Part shown: positions 8,764-18,650 of the stretch, in pieces
Layout of the letters: each line of letters opens with the position of its first letter
Numbering within the stretch: position 1 is the stretch's first letter
NCBI GenBank assembly: GCA_947370945.1
Contig: CANBND010000003.1
Span: 1-33,980, forward strand
Direction of reading: 5' to 3'
Length of the DNA stretch: 33,980 nucleotides
DNA from: Pseudobdellovibrionaceae bacterium
Lineage (GTDB): Bacteria > Bdellovibrionota > Bdellovibrionia > Bdellovibrionales > Bdellovibrionaceae
Notes under the pieces: generated by a model
The model's database searches: none
What the model was told of the DNA's origin: nothing
What the model saw: the letters and a program-made list of their open reading frames with translations, nothing else
Position numbers and translations under genes: made by a program

Positions 8764-9309
8764 TTACCAGTTCCAACGATAGCCGACTTGTGATTTGCTT
8801 TCAGCCGTGGTCATTGATTCAGAAATAACTAAGTCTTGCTTAGCATTTATTTTTTCTGTGATTTCAGCTTCGGTTTTTGCCGCACGCGCATCATAACTTA
8901 AAGTTGCATGCACCCAGCCTTTGTATTCAATACGAGCCAGCGCCTGCATTGCTAAAACTTTAAAATTAAAAGTGTGTTTCACTTTGTTATTATCTTCGAA
9001 ATCCGCCTGAACGTTTAATTTTTTTTCTGCAGCATCTGCAGTTTTACCAAAAGAAGTTTGACGTAGTGGTGTTGTGCTCCACCAAAGCGAAACTGTATTA
9101 TCTGCCATTTTGGCCAAGACTTCATTTGCTGAAGCATCGTTTGCAATTGTTGACGGCAAAATTTTATTTTTTTCTTCTTCAGTGATTAATGATGACGACA
9201 TTTCAGTAGGTAAACTTAAGACCTTCGTTGTTTTCAAATCAACACGGCCCCAGCAAAATGTGCTGGCGATCATAACAAATAAAAAGTGCGCAATTTGCTT
9301 TTGATTCAT
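8764..9309 (-). CDS. Small exported protein of unknown function
   Basis: Signal-peptide-like start MNQKQIAHFLFVMIASTFCWG at internal ATG 9309. Confidence 0.7.
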   Translation of the reverse strand: MNQKQIAHFLFVMIASTFCWGRVDLKTTKVLSLPTEMSSSLITEEEKNKILPSTIANDASANEVLAKMADNTVSLWWSTTPLRQTSFGKTADAAEKKLNVQADFEDNNKVKHTFNFKVLAMQALARIEYKGWVHATLSYDARAAKTEAEITEKINAKQDLVISESMTTAESKSQVGYRWNW

Positions 9310-9497
9310 AAGTACCTCTATAGAATAACAGATACAAAACGTAGGCCAAAGATAATCATTGCAATAGCGATTATAAGCGAAATTTCTGGACCAGTCTGGG
9401 ACATTTTGGGCAACACGTGACAGATCTGGCATCCATGAAAAAAATTTATGCAGGTGACTTATTTTGAGACGCTCTACAGGCGTGTTTTGATAGATAC

Positions 9498-10529
9498 TTA
9501 TTCGTCGTCTAAAATATAATTCGACGGATCAACTGGAATACTGTTCACACGAACTTCGTAATGCACGTGCGGCCCCGTTGACCGACCCGTTGAACCCGAT
9601 GCTGAAATCACGTCGTATTTTGAAACTTTTTGTCCGACCTGAACATACAATTGTGAATTGTGTCCGTATCTGGTTAATACGCCGAATCCGTGATCGATTG
9701 AAACTAATTTTCCGTACTGTTCGTCCCAACCGGCGAAACTAACAATGCCATCAGCGGGCGACCTGACAGGCGTTCCCGGCGATACAACAAAATCCAATCC
9801 TGCATGCATTCGCTGTTTTCCGTTGAACGGATCAACTCGAAAACCAAAACGTGACCCTATGGGCCCGCGCACCGGACGAATGCTGGGCGTGGCTGCTAAT
9901 AAACTTTGACGATCAGATAATAATTCCCACAGTTCGATAACGGATTGTTCTTTCAGATTTGAATCTTTGATTGCATCATCAATGCGGATCACAAGCGTTG
10001 CGTAATTCGAAGTTGATTTTTCAGAAGCCAGTTCACCCTTCATCGGATTTAACGCCGCTTCAGATTGAACGACAGGGTCTGACTTTTCCAGATCTGATAA
10101 GCTCATTCGTTGGTTTTTAATTTTGTCAGTTGCGGATTCTTTGATTTCGTCTTGTAAATTCTGTGCGATTTGATTGGCCGAAAAATTTAATTTTTCTGGA
10201 CGATCTTGCAATTTGGTATCGGTAATTAATTTTAATTTATTTGAAATATTTGTCACACGATCCAGTGCGGATTGTAAACCATCCAGCTTTCCTTCGACGA
10301 CTTGAAATTGTTTTTTCAAATTTAAATTTTCAATTTTTAATTTTTTATTTTCAAGTGATTGCGCCAACAGTCCAAAATAATCAATGAATCCCGCCATAAA
10401 AGCCAAAACAACAACCGCCATAAAAAAGGCCGTTAATTTAAAATACGCCACTGGTAAAACCAGACGCTTTGTTGATTTGTCATCACTGGTGACAAAATAA
10501 ATTGTTATTGTTTTACGAAGTTCGCTCAC
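9498..10529 (-). CDS. M23-family metallopeptidase (LytM/NlpD-like) with N-terminal TM and coiled coil
   Basis: SRFGFRVDPFNGKQRMHAGLDFVVSPGTPV...DHGFGVLTRYGH...GSTGRSTGPHVHYEVR. Confidence 0.93.
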   Translation of the reverse strand: MSELRKTITIYFVTSDDKSTKRLVLPVAYFKLTAFFMAVVVLAFMAGFIDYFGLLAQSLENKKLKIENLNLKKQFQVVEGKLDGLQSALDRVTNISNKLKLITDTKLQDRPEKLNFSANQIAQNLQDEIKESATDKIKNQRMSLSDLEKSDPVVQSEAALNPMKGELASEKSTSNYATLVIRIDDAIKDSNLKEQSVIELWELLSDRQSLLAATPSIRPVRGPIGSRFGFRVDPFNGKQRMHAGLDFVVSPGTPVRSPADGIVSFAGWDEQYGKLVSIDHGFGVLTRYGHNSQLYVQVGQKVSKYDVISASGSTGRSTGPHVHYEVRVNSIPVDPSNYILDDE

Positions 10530-10531
10530 AG

Positions 10532-11248
10532 TTAAAAGCTTAATACCAAAACTGTGACATTGTCATCGCCGCCATTGGCTAAAGCATTTTCAATAAATAA
10601 TGGCGTGGTTTTATCAATGGGTTGTTCATTAAAAATTTGGCTCATTCGTTCATCTGTAATCATGCCCGTTAAACCATCTGAACAAAGTAAAAAAGTATCC
10701 CCCACAGAAACTTCACGTTCCATAATATCCGGAAATACATCGCGCTCGAAACCTACACTGCGTGTGATGACATTTTTGCCGATAGTTTTTTTAGCTTGTT
10801 CTTCGGTTAATAATCCCAAACGAATTTGTTCATTAATCAAGGAATGATCTTCGGTCACCTGCCAAACATAAGGCTTCCGATACAAATAGGCGCGGCTGTC
10901 GCCAACATTGGCGATAAATAATTTACCTTCGCGCAAATAAGCCATGACCATTGTTGTACCCATACCATTTAATCGCGGCTCTTGCGTTGCACGATCAAAT
11001 ATTCTGTGACTGGCTTCTGTATAGGCTTGCAGTAAAACTTCTTTTGGCGAGAATTGATGTGCTTTGACATGCCCTGCAACCTCACGAACAGTCTCAACCG
11101 CAATTGCAGAGGCGACTTCACCGCCCATGTGGCCGCCCACACCATCAGCAACAACAAAAACACCCACTTTTTCGTCAACTAAAAACGAATCTTGGTTTCC
11201 TTGTCGTTTCAAACCTTTATCTGTTAAACACCAAACTTGAAATCTCAT
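10532..11248 (-). CDS. PP2C-family Ser/Thr protein phosphatase (Stp/PrpC-like)
   Basis: GNQDSFLVDEKVGVFVVADGVGGHMGGEVAS, NVGDSRAYLYR, DGLTGMI, GGDDNVTVLVL. Confidence 0.94.
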   Translation of the reverse strand: MRFQVWCLTDKGLKRQGNQDSFLVDEKVGVFVVADGVGGHMGGEVASAIAVETVREVAGHVKAHQFSPKEVLLQAYTEASHRIFDRATQEPRLNGMGTTMVMAYLREGKLFIANVGDSRAYLYRKPYVWQVTEDHSLINEQIRLGLLTEEQAKKTIGKNVITRSVGFERDVFPDIMEREVSVGDTFLLCSDGLTGMITDERMSQIFNEQPIDKTTPLFIENALANGGDDNVTVLVLSF

Positions 11249-11397
11249 TAGTAAACATTGTCACAACCCTATGAATTGAAGTCAAACGAGACCGCACCTA
11301 GACCAATGTCTAATTCTAAAAAATCTGACAGTTCACACTGACCAAAGGCTCAATTTCAAATGTCTTACCTCCGATAGTCTAGATATCAGGAGCAACT

Positions 11398-12339
11398 ATG
11401 AAACATAAAAAAAATCAGACTACATCAAAATCAAGCCTGCAAAAATTTATCATCGGGTCTTTGTTCGTTCACTTGATTGCAGCCTTGACCATTGTCGCAT
11501 TTCCGTATTTAAAACCTGAAAAAAAATCTGAAGTCGAAGTTGTTCTGATCGAACAACAACCTGAACCTGAGGATTCAAAGCTACAAAAAAAATTAGTCAT
11601 CGAAACGAAACCTGAACAAATTGTTCAAACAGATGAAAATCAATCCAATAATCAATTGGATGAAAAAGCCAAATACCTGAGCGCAAAAAATAACACTGTT
11701 CAAAAAGAAACTGTCGCGAAAAATATTGGCCAATTTAAAAATTCAAATTCAAAACAAAACGCTCCTCAACAAGCAGCTGTCGCAGAAATTGACAAACAAA
11801 TTGCAAATCACAAAAATGATTCGACTCCAAAATCTAAATTATTTGATTCAGGCTTTGATGCTTACGCTTCATTAAATAAAAACGAAGTCGTGAAAAAAAT
11901 GGCGCAGAAAGAACATTCTTTTCAAAATGGATCAGCGCTGCAACAGGCATCCAGCACGAATGATAATATTGAAAACACCGAACCCAGTTTAATGACTCAG
12001 TTAAACACGCGCGAATATAAATATTATGGGTATCACAAACGCATTCGCACACAATTAGACCAATGGTACGAAACAAAATTGCGTGATCAAATGAAAAAAA
12101 TTATGTCACAGGGGCGTACTATTGCTGCCGAAGAAAATAAAACGACACAGCTGTTAATTATTTTAAATGACAAAGGCAATCTGGTTAAAATTCAGGTTTT
12201 GGGTGCTTCTGGCGTCCGCGAACTTGATGACGCAGCCGTAGAAGCTTTCCGCAAAGCCGCTCCATTTCCAAATCCGCCGAAGGGTATGATCGATAACGAC
12301 GGAACCATCAAGGTTCGCTGGGATTTTGTGCTTTCATAA
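11398..12339 (+). CDS. TonB-like protein with C-terminal TonB domain
   Basis: N-terminal single TM (FIIGSLFVHLIAALTIVAF), charged linker, C-terminal GNLVKIQVLGASGVRELDDAAVEAFRKAAPFPNPP. Confidence 0.85.
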   Translation: MKHKKNQTTSKSSLQKFIIGSLFVHLIAALTIVAFPYLKPEKKSEVEVVLIEQQPEPEDSKLQKKLVIETKPEQIVQTDENQSNNQLDEKAKYLSAKNNTVQKETVAKNIGQFKNSNSKQNAPQQAAVAEIDKQIANHKNDSTPKSKLFDSGFDAYASLNKNEVVKKMAQKEHSFQNGSALQQASSTNDNIENTEPSLMTQLNTREYKYYGYHKRIRTQLDQWYETKLRDQMKKIMSQGRTIAAEENKTTQLLIILNDKGNLVKIQVLGASGVRELDDAAVEAFRKAAPFPNPPKGMIDNDGTIKVRWDFVLS

Positions 12340-12429
12340 TCAAAATATTTGAACCAATTCTCAGTTGAAATTAGCTCCTATTTCAGTATAGAGTCTTCAT
12401 TCTAAATGACTCGAACCGCGGAGAAAAAA

Positions 12430-15231
12430 ATGTCTTCAATCAAAGACCTTAAAAATCTGAATAAAACCACTTTAGATTCCATCGCACGTCGTGCACATTA
12501 CCTAGCGACGCAAATGATTTTTCAAGCGAACAACAGGCCGGATAAAGAAAAAGGCGACCCCAAAGTCGGCGGTCACCAATCAGGTTCCGCATCGGCATTG
12601 CACATCATGGGCGCTTTGCATTTAATTGTAAAAACTGGTTTCGATCACATCGCGAATAAACCGCACGCAAGCCCGACAGATCATTCATATAATTATTTAT
12701 TAGATTTATTTTTAAATTCTGATTTTTCAAAATTAACCGAAGATCAAAAAAATACGGCGATGATGAATCTGCGTAAGTATTCAAAAAATGGCGAACACGT
12801 TTTTCAATCTTATCATTCAGCCTACGATTCAGATCATCACAATTTTTTTCCGTCAGGTACGGTCGGTATTCCACCCGTTCAAGCTGGATATTTAGCATTA
12901 GCTTACCGATTTGCCAAAGAACATAATTACGATGTGCCCGAAGCTCATTTTTGGGCGCTGTCAGGCGATTCTGAATTCCGCGAAGGTTCGATGTACGAAG
13001 CTGTTCCCGATTTTGCCGAACGTGAAATCGGAAATTTAACTTGGATCGTCGATTACAATCGACAATCGCTGGATGGTCACCGTGTCGTGAACCAAAAAAT
13101 TCTGGCCGGCACAGATGCTGATCGTATTGAAAAATCAATGGCTGCAAACGGTTGGGAAGTCATTCAACTTCGTCATGGATCAAAACGAATTGCCTTATTT
13201 AAAAAACCGGGTGGCGAAGATTTTAAAAATTTCTTAGAAAAAGAACTTTATGATTATGAATTACAAGCGTTGCTTTTAGTTCAAGACATGAAGGCTTTAA
13301 AAAAAGGAATCGCCAAAGAACATCCGAACATGAAAAAATTTATGGATTCAGTCAGCGACATTGAACTGTACGAAGCACTTCGTGATTTCGGTGGCCACGA
13401 TATGGTCGGCATCGCCGAAGCCATGTTGAAATCCAAAGAATCAAAACGCCAACCCACAATTATTATTGCACACACATTAAAAGGTTGGGGCCTAAAGATG
13501 GCCGCGCAACCCGGAAATCATTCGTCATTAAGCTCAAATGATGAAATCGACGAAATGCAAAAAACCCAAGGCATTAACGGAGCATCGTTATTTTCTGGTT
13601 TTGATGCAAAATCTGTCGAGGCTCAATTTTTAAAAACACGCGGTGATAAATTATTTTCTGAAATCAAAGCGCAAAATAATTTAAAAATAAAAAATCAGAA
13701 ATTTTTTATGGATGCGATTTCAAGCATTGGCGAAATTCCAGAAAAATTAGACATCAATACAAAAATGGCCAGCTATCCGCACACACAATGGATGTTGGGT
13801 CAATTGACCGCCAAATTAACTCGGATCGCAAATGCGGACAGCGCAAAATTAAATGATTTTGAAAAAAAATGGAAAACCGCCGGCGAATTATTTATGACAA
13901 TGGCTCCTGACGTGGGCACATCGACAAATTTAAATCCTGCGATGGATGGTAAAATTTTTGGTGCTCCGACTGTCACTGACCTTGAAACAGATCTTGGCGT
14001 GAAAGATACCAAATTACCTGACTTGGTTCCGGGCGAAGAAGTTTCTGACAGGTTTCTGCGATTTGAAATTGCCGAAGGCAACGTGATGACATGTGTGGGA
14101 TCATTCGGAAAAATGCGCGATATCACGGGTGTTCCGATTATGCCACTGATGACTGTGTATGATTTCTTTATCAAGCGCGCGATGGATCAATATTTTTACA
14201 ATCAATACTGGAAATCAAGTTTCATCTGCGTGGGAACTCCTTCGGGCGTAACGCTCTCACCAGAGGGTGCTCAGCACGGATGGAAATCTGATTTTCAAAT
14301 TCCAAATCAAATCACATGGGAACCATTTTTCTGTATCGAAGTCGATTGGATTTTATCAGACGCATTCAAACGCCACATCATGAATGATAACACCGGCCGA
14401 ACAGGCGTGTTGTTGCGTTTAGTCACGCGCGGTGCTGAACAAAAAGATTTAATGAAATATTTAACCAAGCAAACACGATTCAAAACAAATTCGCAAGTCC
14501 TGTTAACACGCGCTGAATTTTCAGTCGCCGGCGGAACAAACGAAGAAGAAATTTCTGCGATTTCTGAATCAGAAATTTTAACCACTTTGCGCGCCGACGT
14601 GCTGGCTGGTGCATATTACCTGATTGATTATCGTGGTTATGCAGGTTTTGAACCCGGCGATAATGTTGTCAATATTTTTGCGATGGGTTCGATGTGCACC
14701 GAAGCCATCAAGGCTTCTGAAAATTTATTGTCTCGTGGAATTTATGCGAATGTCATTGTTGTGACATCGCCGGATTTATTGTGCGGAATTCAAGGCCACG
14801 AAAATGATTACGATTATCTAAGAAACGGTTTGAAAATTAATTCTGATTTGTATTTAAATCGCCAAGGTCACGTCGAGTCTGCGGATCTGATTATGGCATC
14901 TGGTCGTCGTATTCCGGTGGTCAGCGTGCACGACGGCGAAGCTGGTTTATTAGATAATATCGGTTCTATCGTTGGCGTCAGACAAGAATCATGTGCTGTA
15001 CGTAAACATTCTAAGTGCGGCCGTCCGGTTGAAATTTACCATTACCACAGTATTGATGATGCGGCCGTTATGGATGCGTGCGGAAAAGTTTTATCTGAAA
15101 CAGCACTTGAAAAAGTAATTGTCAGTAAAGAAACATTTCAGCAAACCGCAGACAGTGCGCACACGAATCACCAAGATCGCCCACACTGGACTGAATTATG
15201 GCCGACGAAAAATCAAAGCCATAAGCATTAA
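12430..15231 (+). CDS. aceE: Pyruvate dehydrogenase E1 component, homodimeric type
   Basis: KVGGHQSGSASALHIMGALH, GDSEFREGSMYEA, HTLKGWGLKMAAQPGNHSSL, TPSGVTLSPEGAQHGWKSD; start at MSSIKDL with GGAG RBS preferred over 12406. Confidence 0.93.
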   Translation: MSSIKDLKNLNKTTLDSIARRAHYLATQMIFQANNRPDKEKGDPKVGGHQSGSASALHIMGALHLIVKTGFDHIANKPHASPTDHSYNYLLDLFLNSDFSKLTEDQKNTAMMNLRKYSKNGEHVFQSYHSAYDSDHHNFFPSGTVGIPPVQAGYLALAYRFAKEHNYDVPEAHFWALSGDSEFREGSMYEAVPDFAEREIGNLTWIVDYNRQSLDGHRVVNQKILAGTDADRIEKSMAANGWEVIQLRHGSKRIALFKKPGGEDFKNFLEKELYDYELQALLLVQDMKALKKGIAKEHPNMKKFMDSVSDIELYEALRDFGGHDMVGIAEAMLKSKESKRQPTIIIAHTLKGWGLKMAAQPGNHSSLSSNDEIDEMQKTQGINGASLFSGFDAKSVEAQFLKTRGDKLFSEIKAQNNLKIKNQKFFMDAISSIGEIPEKLDINTKMASYPHTQWMLGQLTAKLTRIANADSAKLNDFEKKWKTAGELFMTMAPDVGTSTNLNPAMDGKIFGAPTVTDLETDLGVKDTKLPDLVPGEEVSDRFLRFEIAEGNVMTCVGSFGKMRDITGVPIMPLMTVYDFFIKRAMDQYFYNQYWKSSFICVGTPSGVTLSPEGAQHGWKSDFQIPNQITWEPFFCIEVDWILSDAFKRHIMNDNTGRTGVLLRLVTRGAEQKDLMKYLTKQTRFKTNSQVLLTRAEFSVAGGTNEEEISAISESEILTTLRADVLAGAYYLIDYRGYAGFEPGDNVVNIFAMGSMCTEAIKASENLLSRGIYANVIVVTSPDLLCGIQGHENDYDYLRNGLKINSDLYLNRQGHVESADLIMASGRRIPVVSVHDGEAGLLDNIGSIVGVRQESCAVRKHSKCGRPVEIYHYHSIDDAAVMDACGKVLSETALEKVIVSKETFQQTADSAHTNHQDRPHWTELWPTKNQSHKH

Positions 15232-15236
15232 TTCAT

Positions 15237-15992
15237 ATGGCTGATTTTTCTTTTCCTGATGAAGGTGAATTATTTAAAGCCCCGCAAAGAAAATCAGAGA
15301 CCCTGATTTTCTTTGCTCATTTTTTTCAGGGTCACAAAAAAGCTTTACGCAGACATATTGAATTTGTGAACGAATTAGGTTTTGATGCTTACGCCTTTAA
15401 CCTAAAAGATTCACCCAAGGACCATTATTTTGTTCCGTACAGCCCTATTTCGAAAAAATTCGGCATGAAGCATGCGCTGGCGGATCAAATTGAAGAACAT
15501 TTTAATTTACAGACTGAATACAAAACAAAAATTATTTTTGCATTTTCAAATGTCACCGGATGTTGCATGGAATTCATGGCCAGACATTTTTTAAATGGCC
15601 GCAATGAAATCAGTGCTATGATTTGTGATAGTGGCCCAGGTAAAAATTTTGTGTATTCTTCGTTTAAATTATTAGAACACCAACTCAATGTAAAATCATT
15701 GCCGCTTAAAATTTTAGGCACACCGTTCGTAGCCCTTGGATGGACGCCGTCTTTACACAAAGACATTAAAACAGATCTTGAAAAATTTCCGAAAGATTTT
15801 CCATTATTAAGTATTCGTGGCTGGAAAGACCCGATGATTTCGCCAAAACACATCGATGAAATTTTCGATGTGGCTACAAATTTAAAATGGCAAAAATGTG
15901 GCTTACCACAAGCAGGTCATTTGAATGGCCTGCGTGATTTCCCGAGCGAATATAAACCTGCTGTTGAAAAATTTTTAACAAAACTAATTTAA
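15237..15992 (+). CDS. Alpha/beta-hydrolase-like protein
   Basis: RGWKDPMISPKHIDEIF and QAGHLNGLRDFP (Asp and His of catalytic triad), central FAFSNVTGCCMEFMARHFL; 5-bp gap after aceE. Confidence 0.7.
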   Translation: MADFSFPDEGELFKAPQRKSETLIFFAHFFQGHKKALRRHIEFVNELGFDAYAFNLKDSPKDHYFVPYSPISKKFGMKHALADQIEEHFNLQTEYKTKIIFAFSNVTGCCMEFMARHFLNGRNEISAMICDSGPGKNFVYSSFKLLEHQLNVKSLPLKILGTPFVALGWTPSLHKDIKTDLEKFPKDFPLLSIRGWKDPMISPKHIDEIFDVATNLKWQKCGLPQAGHLNGLRDFPSEYKPAVEKFLTKLI

Positions 15993-16011
15993 GTGGTCGT
16001 TTTAATATTTT

Positions 16012-17853
16012 TTAAAATAAATAACTGCACTGAAGTTTGGTTTGCTGCTTAATTTCGGCTACGTTTTTAAAGGCAGCTGATGATTTACCGTCTTGAAATT
16101 TTTTATATTTTTTTTCTTCAAGCGCGCGACTGATGTTTTCGACTTCGTGATCACGTGCATGAGCTTTTGCTTCTTTCAGTAATTTTTTAACATATCTGTA
16201 ACCTATAAATAAGGGTATGGCTGGAGCCGTGTATGACGCCAGTTTAATAAATGCATTCAATTTATTCTTGAAGTTATAAGTAATTTTTTGTGCAAATTCT
16301 GACGACGGCGTCACAAGTCCAGTGAATAAATTTTCAGCCGCTTGATCTGCTAATTTTTCCCAAACTTCTTTTCGAGCTTCGACATTTGGTAAACCTAAAA
16401 TAAAATTTTTAAATTTTTTAATTGAAATTTTAACTTGTTCTGTGAACTTTACATCGGCAAGAACCCAATTTGTACCCCACGCTACTGAAAAAAATCTGCG
16501 GAAAGCTTCGTCTTTGTATTTCACTTCGAATTTACGGTTGATCGTTTCTCCTTCGAAATTTTGCTTAACATATTCAGAGTACTTGCGTGGATCCATCGGA
16601 ATAAAATCTTTTGTTAATTTTAAAACGAAATATTCAGCGATGCGCTCTTCAGCCAACTGCTGTGCACGCTGTTGAATCATTTCTTCCGACAAAATTCGAT
16701 CTTCTGAATCTGGAACAACGCCTGTCAATAACACTTCAGCTTCTTGGGTCATACGCTCTGCCATAGCAGAATCCAGAATTAGCCCATTTTTAATTTTTTC
16801 TAGAATATCTAAATGCTGTCTAAGGCGATCTTCGTATCGTTTTTTTTCTGTGGCAATTTTCAATAAAAAATTATCTAGATTTGTAACTCCTAAAAATCGT
16901 TTTAAATCAAAAACACGTGTTTGGTTCACATCTGCCAAGAAACCTGAATGAAAAGTTTTAATAATACATAACCGAATCACATCGTTCACATCCAAAGACG
17001 TATCTTTAACCCATTCATTTAAAAATAATTGCGAAAATTTTAAATCCCCATGAATAATTTTTTGGGCTTTAAAACTGTCGAAAATTCGATTCAACGCAAT
17101 CCATTTATATTCAAACTTTTTAAACATATCTTCGCGCACAATATTTTGTAATTTCGAATCAGACAAGACAACTGTTGAAATCAAAGTTGCATCGTTCATG
17201 TCCGCTGCTGTCAGCTGGCGTTTTAAATAAGTGTCTGGCGCCAAGGTATTTAAATATTTTAATGAACCTTCGATATCAAGCATTTCTTCAGGCAATAATT
17301 GACGCGCCTGAATCAGCGACTGCAATAACGATCTAACCATATTTTCAAATTTGGCCGGCTCCAAAAAAACGCGATCGGGGTTGTGACCATCCGTTAAATG
17401 ACCCAACATATTTGAATATCCGACGTGTGCTCCTGTGCCATCAATTTTTGTGTGAAAACCGAAACCAAAAGTTTGCAAATCGCCGTTTTTCATTCCTTTA
17501 TAAATTAAATAATTTGCCAATGGATGATTGCGTTCCGCCAATGCTAATTTGCTTTCAAAAATACGCGACATTAAACCAAAACTTCCGTGGCCATCGACAT
17601 TAATTTTTTCTAAATCACCAGGAAAGTGAAACAACTGGCGCTGAGCTGAAAACAACATCGGAGAACTTGCTGCAGACATATCAATATATTGGTTTGTGAT
17701 CGAAAGATATTTACTGACTTCGTCATTATAACCAGCCGCGCGGTACAGATGATACGAAACTCTCAAGTGCACATCGGCTTCGTTCGCCACAGCCGTCGAG
17801 GCCCCTGTCAAAGAAATTAACACTAAACAAAAAATGGCAAACAGGTGTCTCAT
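16012..17853 (-). CDS. Large exported/membrane-associated protein of unknown function
   Basis: Signal peptide MRHLFAIFCLVLISLTGASTAVA at internal ATG 17853; possible TM YTAPAIPLFIGYRYVKKLL near C-terminus. Confidence 0.75.
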   Translation of the reverse strand: MRHLFAIFCLVLISLTGASTAVANEADVHLRVSYHLYRAAGYNDEVSKYLSITNQYIDMSAASSPMLFSAQRQLFHFPGDLEKINVDGHGSFGLMSRIFESKLALAERNHPLANYLIYKGMKNGDLQTFGFGFHTKIDGTGAHVGYSNMLGHLTDGHNPDRVFLEPAKFENMVRSLLQSLIQARQLLPEEMLDIEGSLKYLNTLAPDTYLKRQLTAADMNDATLISTVVLSDSKLQNIVREDMFKKFEYKWIALNRIFDSFKAQKIIHGDLKFSQLFLNEWVKDTSLDVNDVIRLCIIKTFHSGFLADVNQTRVFDLKRFLGVTNLDNFLLKIATEKKRYEDRLRQHLDILEKIKNGLILDSAMAERMTQEAEVLLTGVVPDSEDRILSEEMIQQRAQQLAEERIAEYFVLKLTKDFIPMDPRKYSEYVKQNFEGETINRKFEVKYKDEAFRRFFSVAWGTNWVLADVKFTEQVKISIKKFKNFILGLPNVEARKEVWEKLADQAAENLFTGLVTPSSEFAQKITYNFKNKLNAFIKLASYTAPAIPLFIGYRYVKKLLKEAKAHARDHEVENISRALEEKKYKKFQDGKSSAAFKNVAEIKQQTKLQCSYLF

Positions 17854-17925
17854 AATAAAACTTCCTTCTAGATTGTATGCTCTATAATTCATAAAGAATT
17901 AATAAAGCAAAACCAGAACCAAGTT

Positions 17926-18579
17926 TTATTTTTTGCGCAGAATCAACAAGCCTTCAGTCGTCGGCACAAATGTTGACATGAAATCAGACGCTGCAAATAT
18001 CTCGGCAGTCATTTTTTTCATTCCGGAAATTTGTTTGTCATTAAATTTTTGCAGTGTTTGATCGCCCCACACGGCTCCGGCTAAAAAAACATTATCAATA
18101 ATAATCATACCACCATCAGAAATATTTTTTTCGGCCCATTTATAATAATCATAATAGGCGGCCTTGTTGCCATCGATAAAAATACAATCAAAGGGACCTT
18201 GATCTGATATTTTTGGCAAATTCAAAAGCGCATCGCCTTCGACGATTTCGCATTGACCTGATAAAATATATTTTTGCAAAGTCTGTTTTGATTTTTCAAC
18301 ATGCAACGGCGATTTTTCAAACGTCCACAGCTTTCCATATGGTGGCAACAGTTCTAAAAAATACACGGCAGATAATCCTGTCAATGTACCGATCTCGATC
18401 ATTTTTTTAGGTTTTACAGCCGCCGCTAAAAATTGAATCAGATGAGCTTCGGTCTGCGATACTGAAATGGCCGAAAGGCCCAACTCTGTAGATGCAAGCC
18501 GTGCCTGTTTTTTTAAATCTGATTCGGCTGGCAGTACAGATTCGATGTAGGAATAAATGGGGCTGATTTCTTTACGCAT
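17926..18579 (-). CDS. Class I SAM-dependent O-methyltransferase (CCoAOMT-like)
   Basis: MIEIGTLTGLSAVYFLELLPPYGKLWTFEKSP, FDCIFIDGNKAAYYDYYKWAEKNISDGGMIIIDNVFLAGAV. Confidence 0.93.
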   Translation of the reverse strand: MRKEISPIYSYIESVLPAESDLKKQARLASTELGLSAISVSQTEAHLIQFLAAAVKPKKMIEIGTLTGLSAVYFLELLPPYGKLWTFEKSPLHVEKSKQTLQKYILSGQCEIVEGDALLNLPKISDQGPFDCIFIDGNKAAYYDYYKWAEKNISDGGMIIIDNVFLAGAVWGDQTLQKFNDKQISGMKKMTAEIFAASDFMSTFVPTTEGLLILRKK

Positions 18580-18650
18580 GCGCTTAATCTATACGAAATT
18601 TTGGGTGTTTCCAATTGCTGAATTCAAATTTTGTGACTAGAATTTCAAAC

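Noticed and set aside
12605-13147. 180-aa minus-strand ORF
   Set aside because: Lies entirely antisense to aceE, with no RBS or recognisable domain; typical shadow ORF.
13800-14174. 124-aa minus-strand ORF, and similar ORFs at 14307-14585, 24690-25076 and 15485-15853
   Set aside because: All antisense to confident CDSs with no independent coding evidence.
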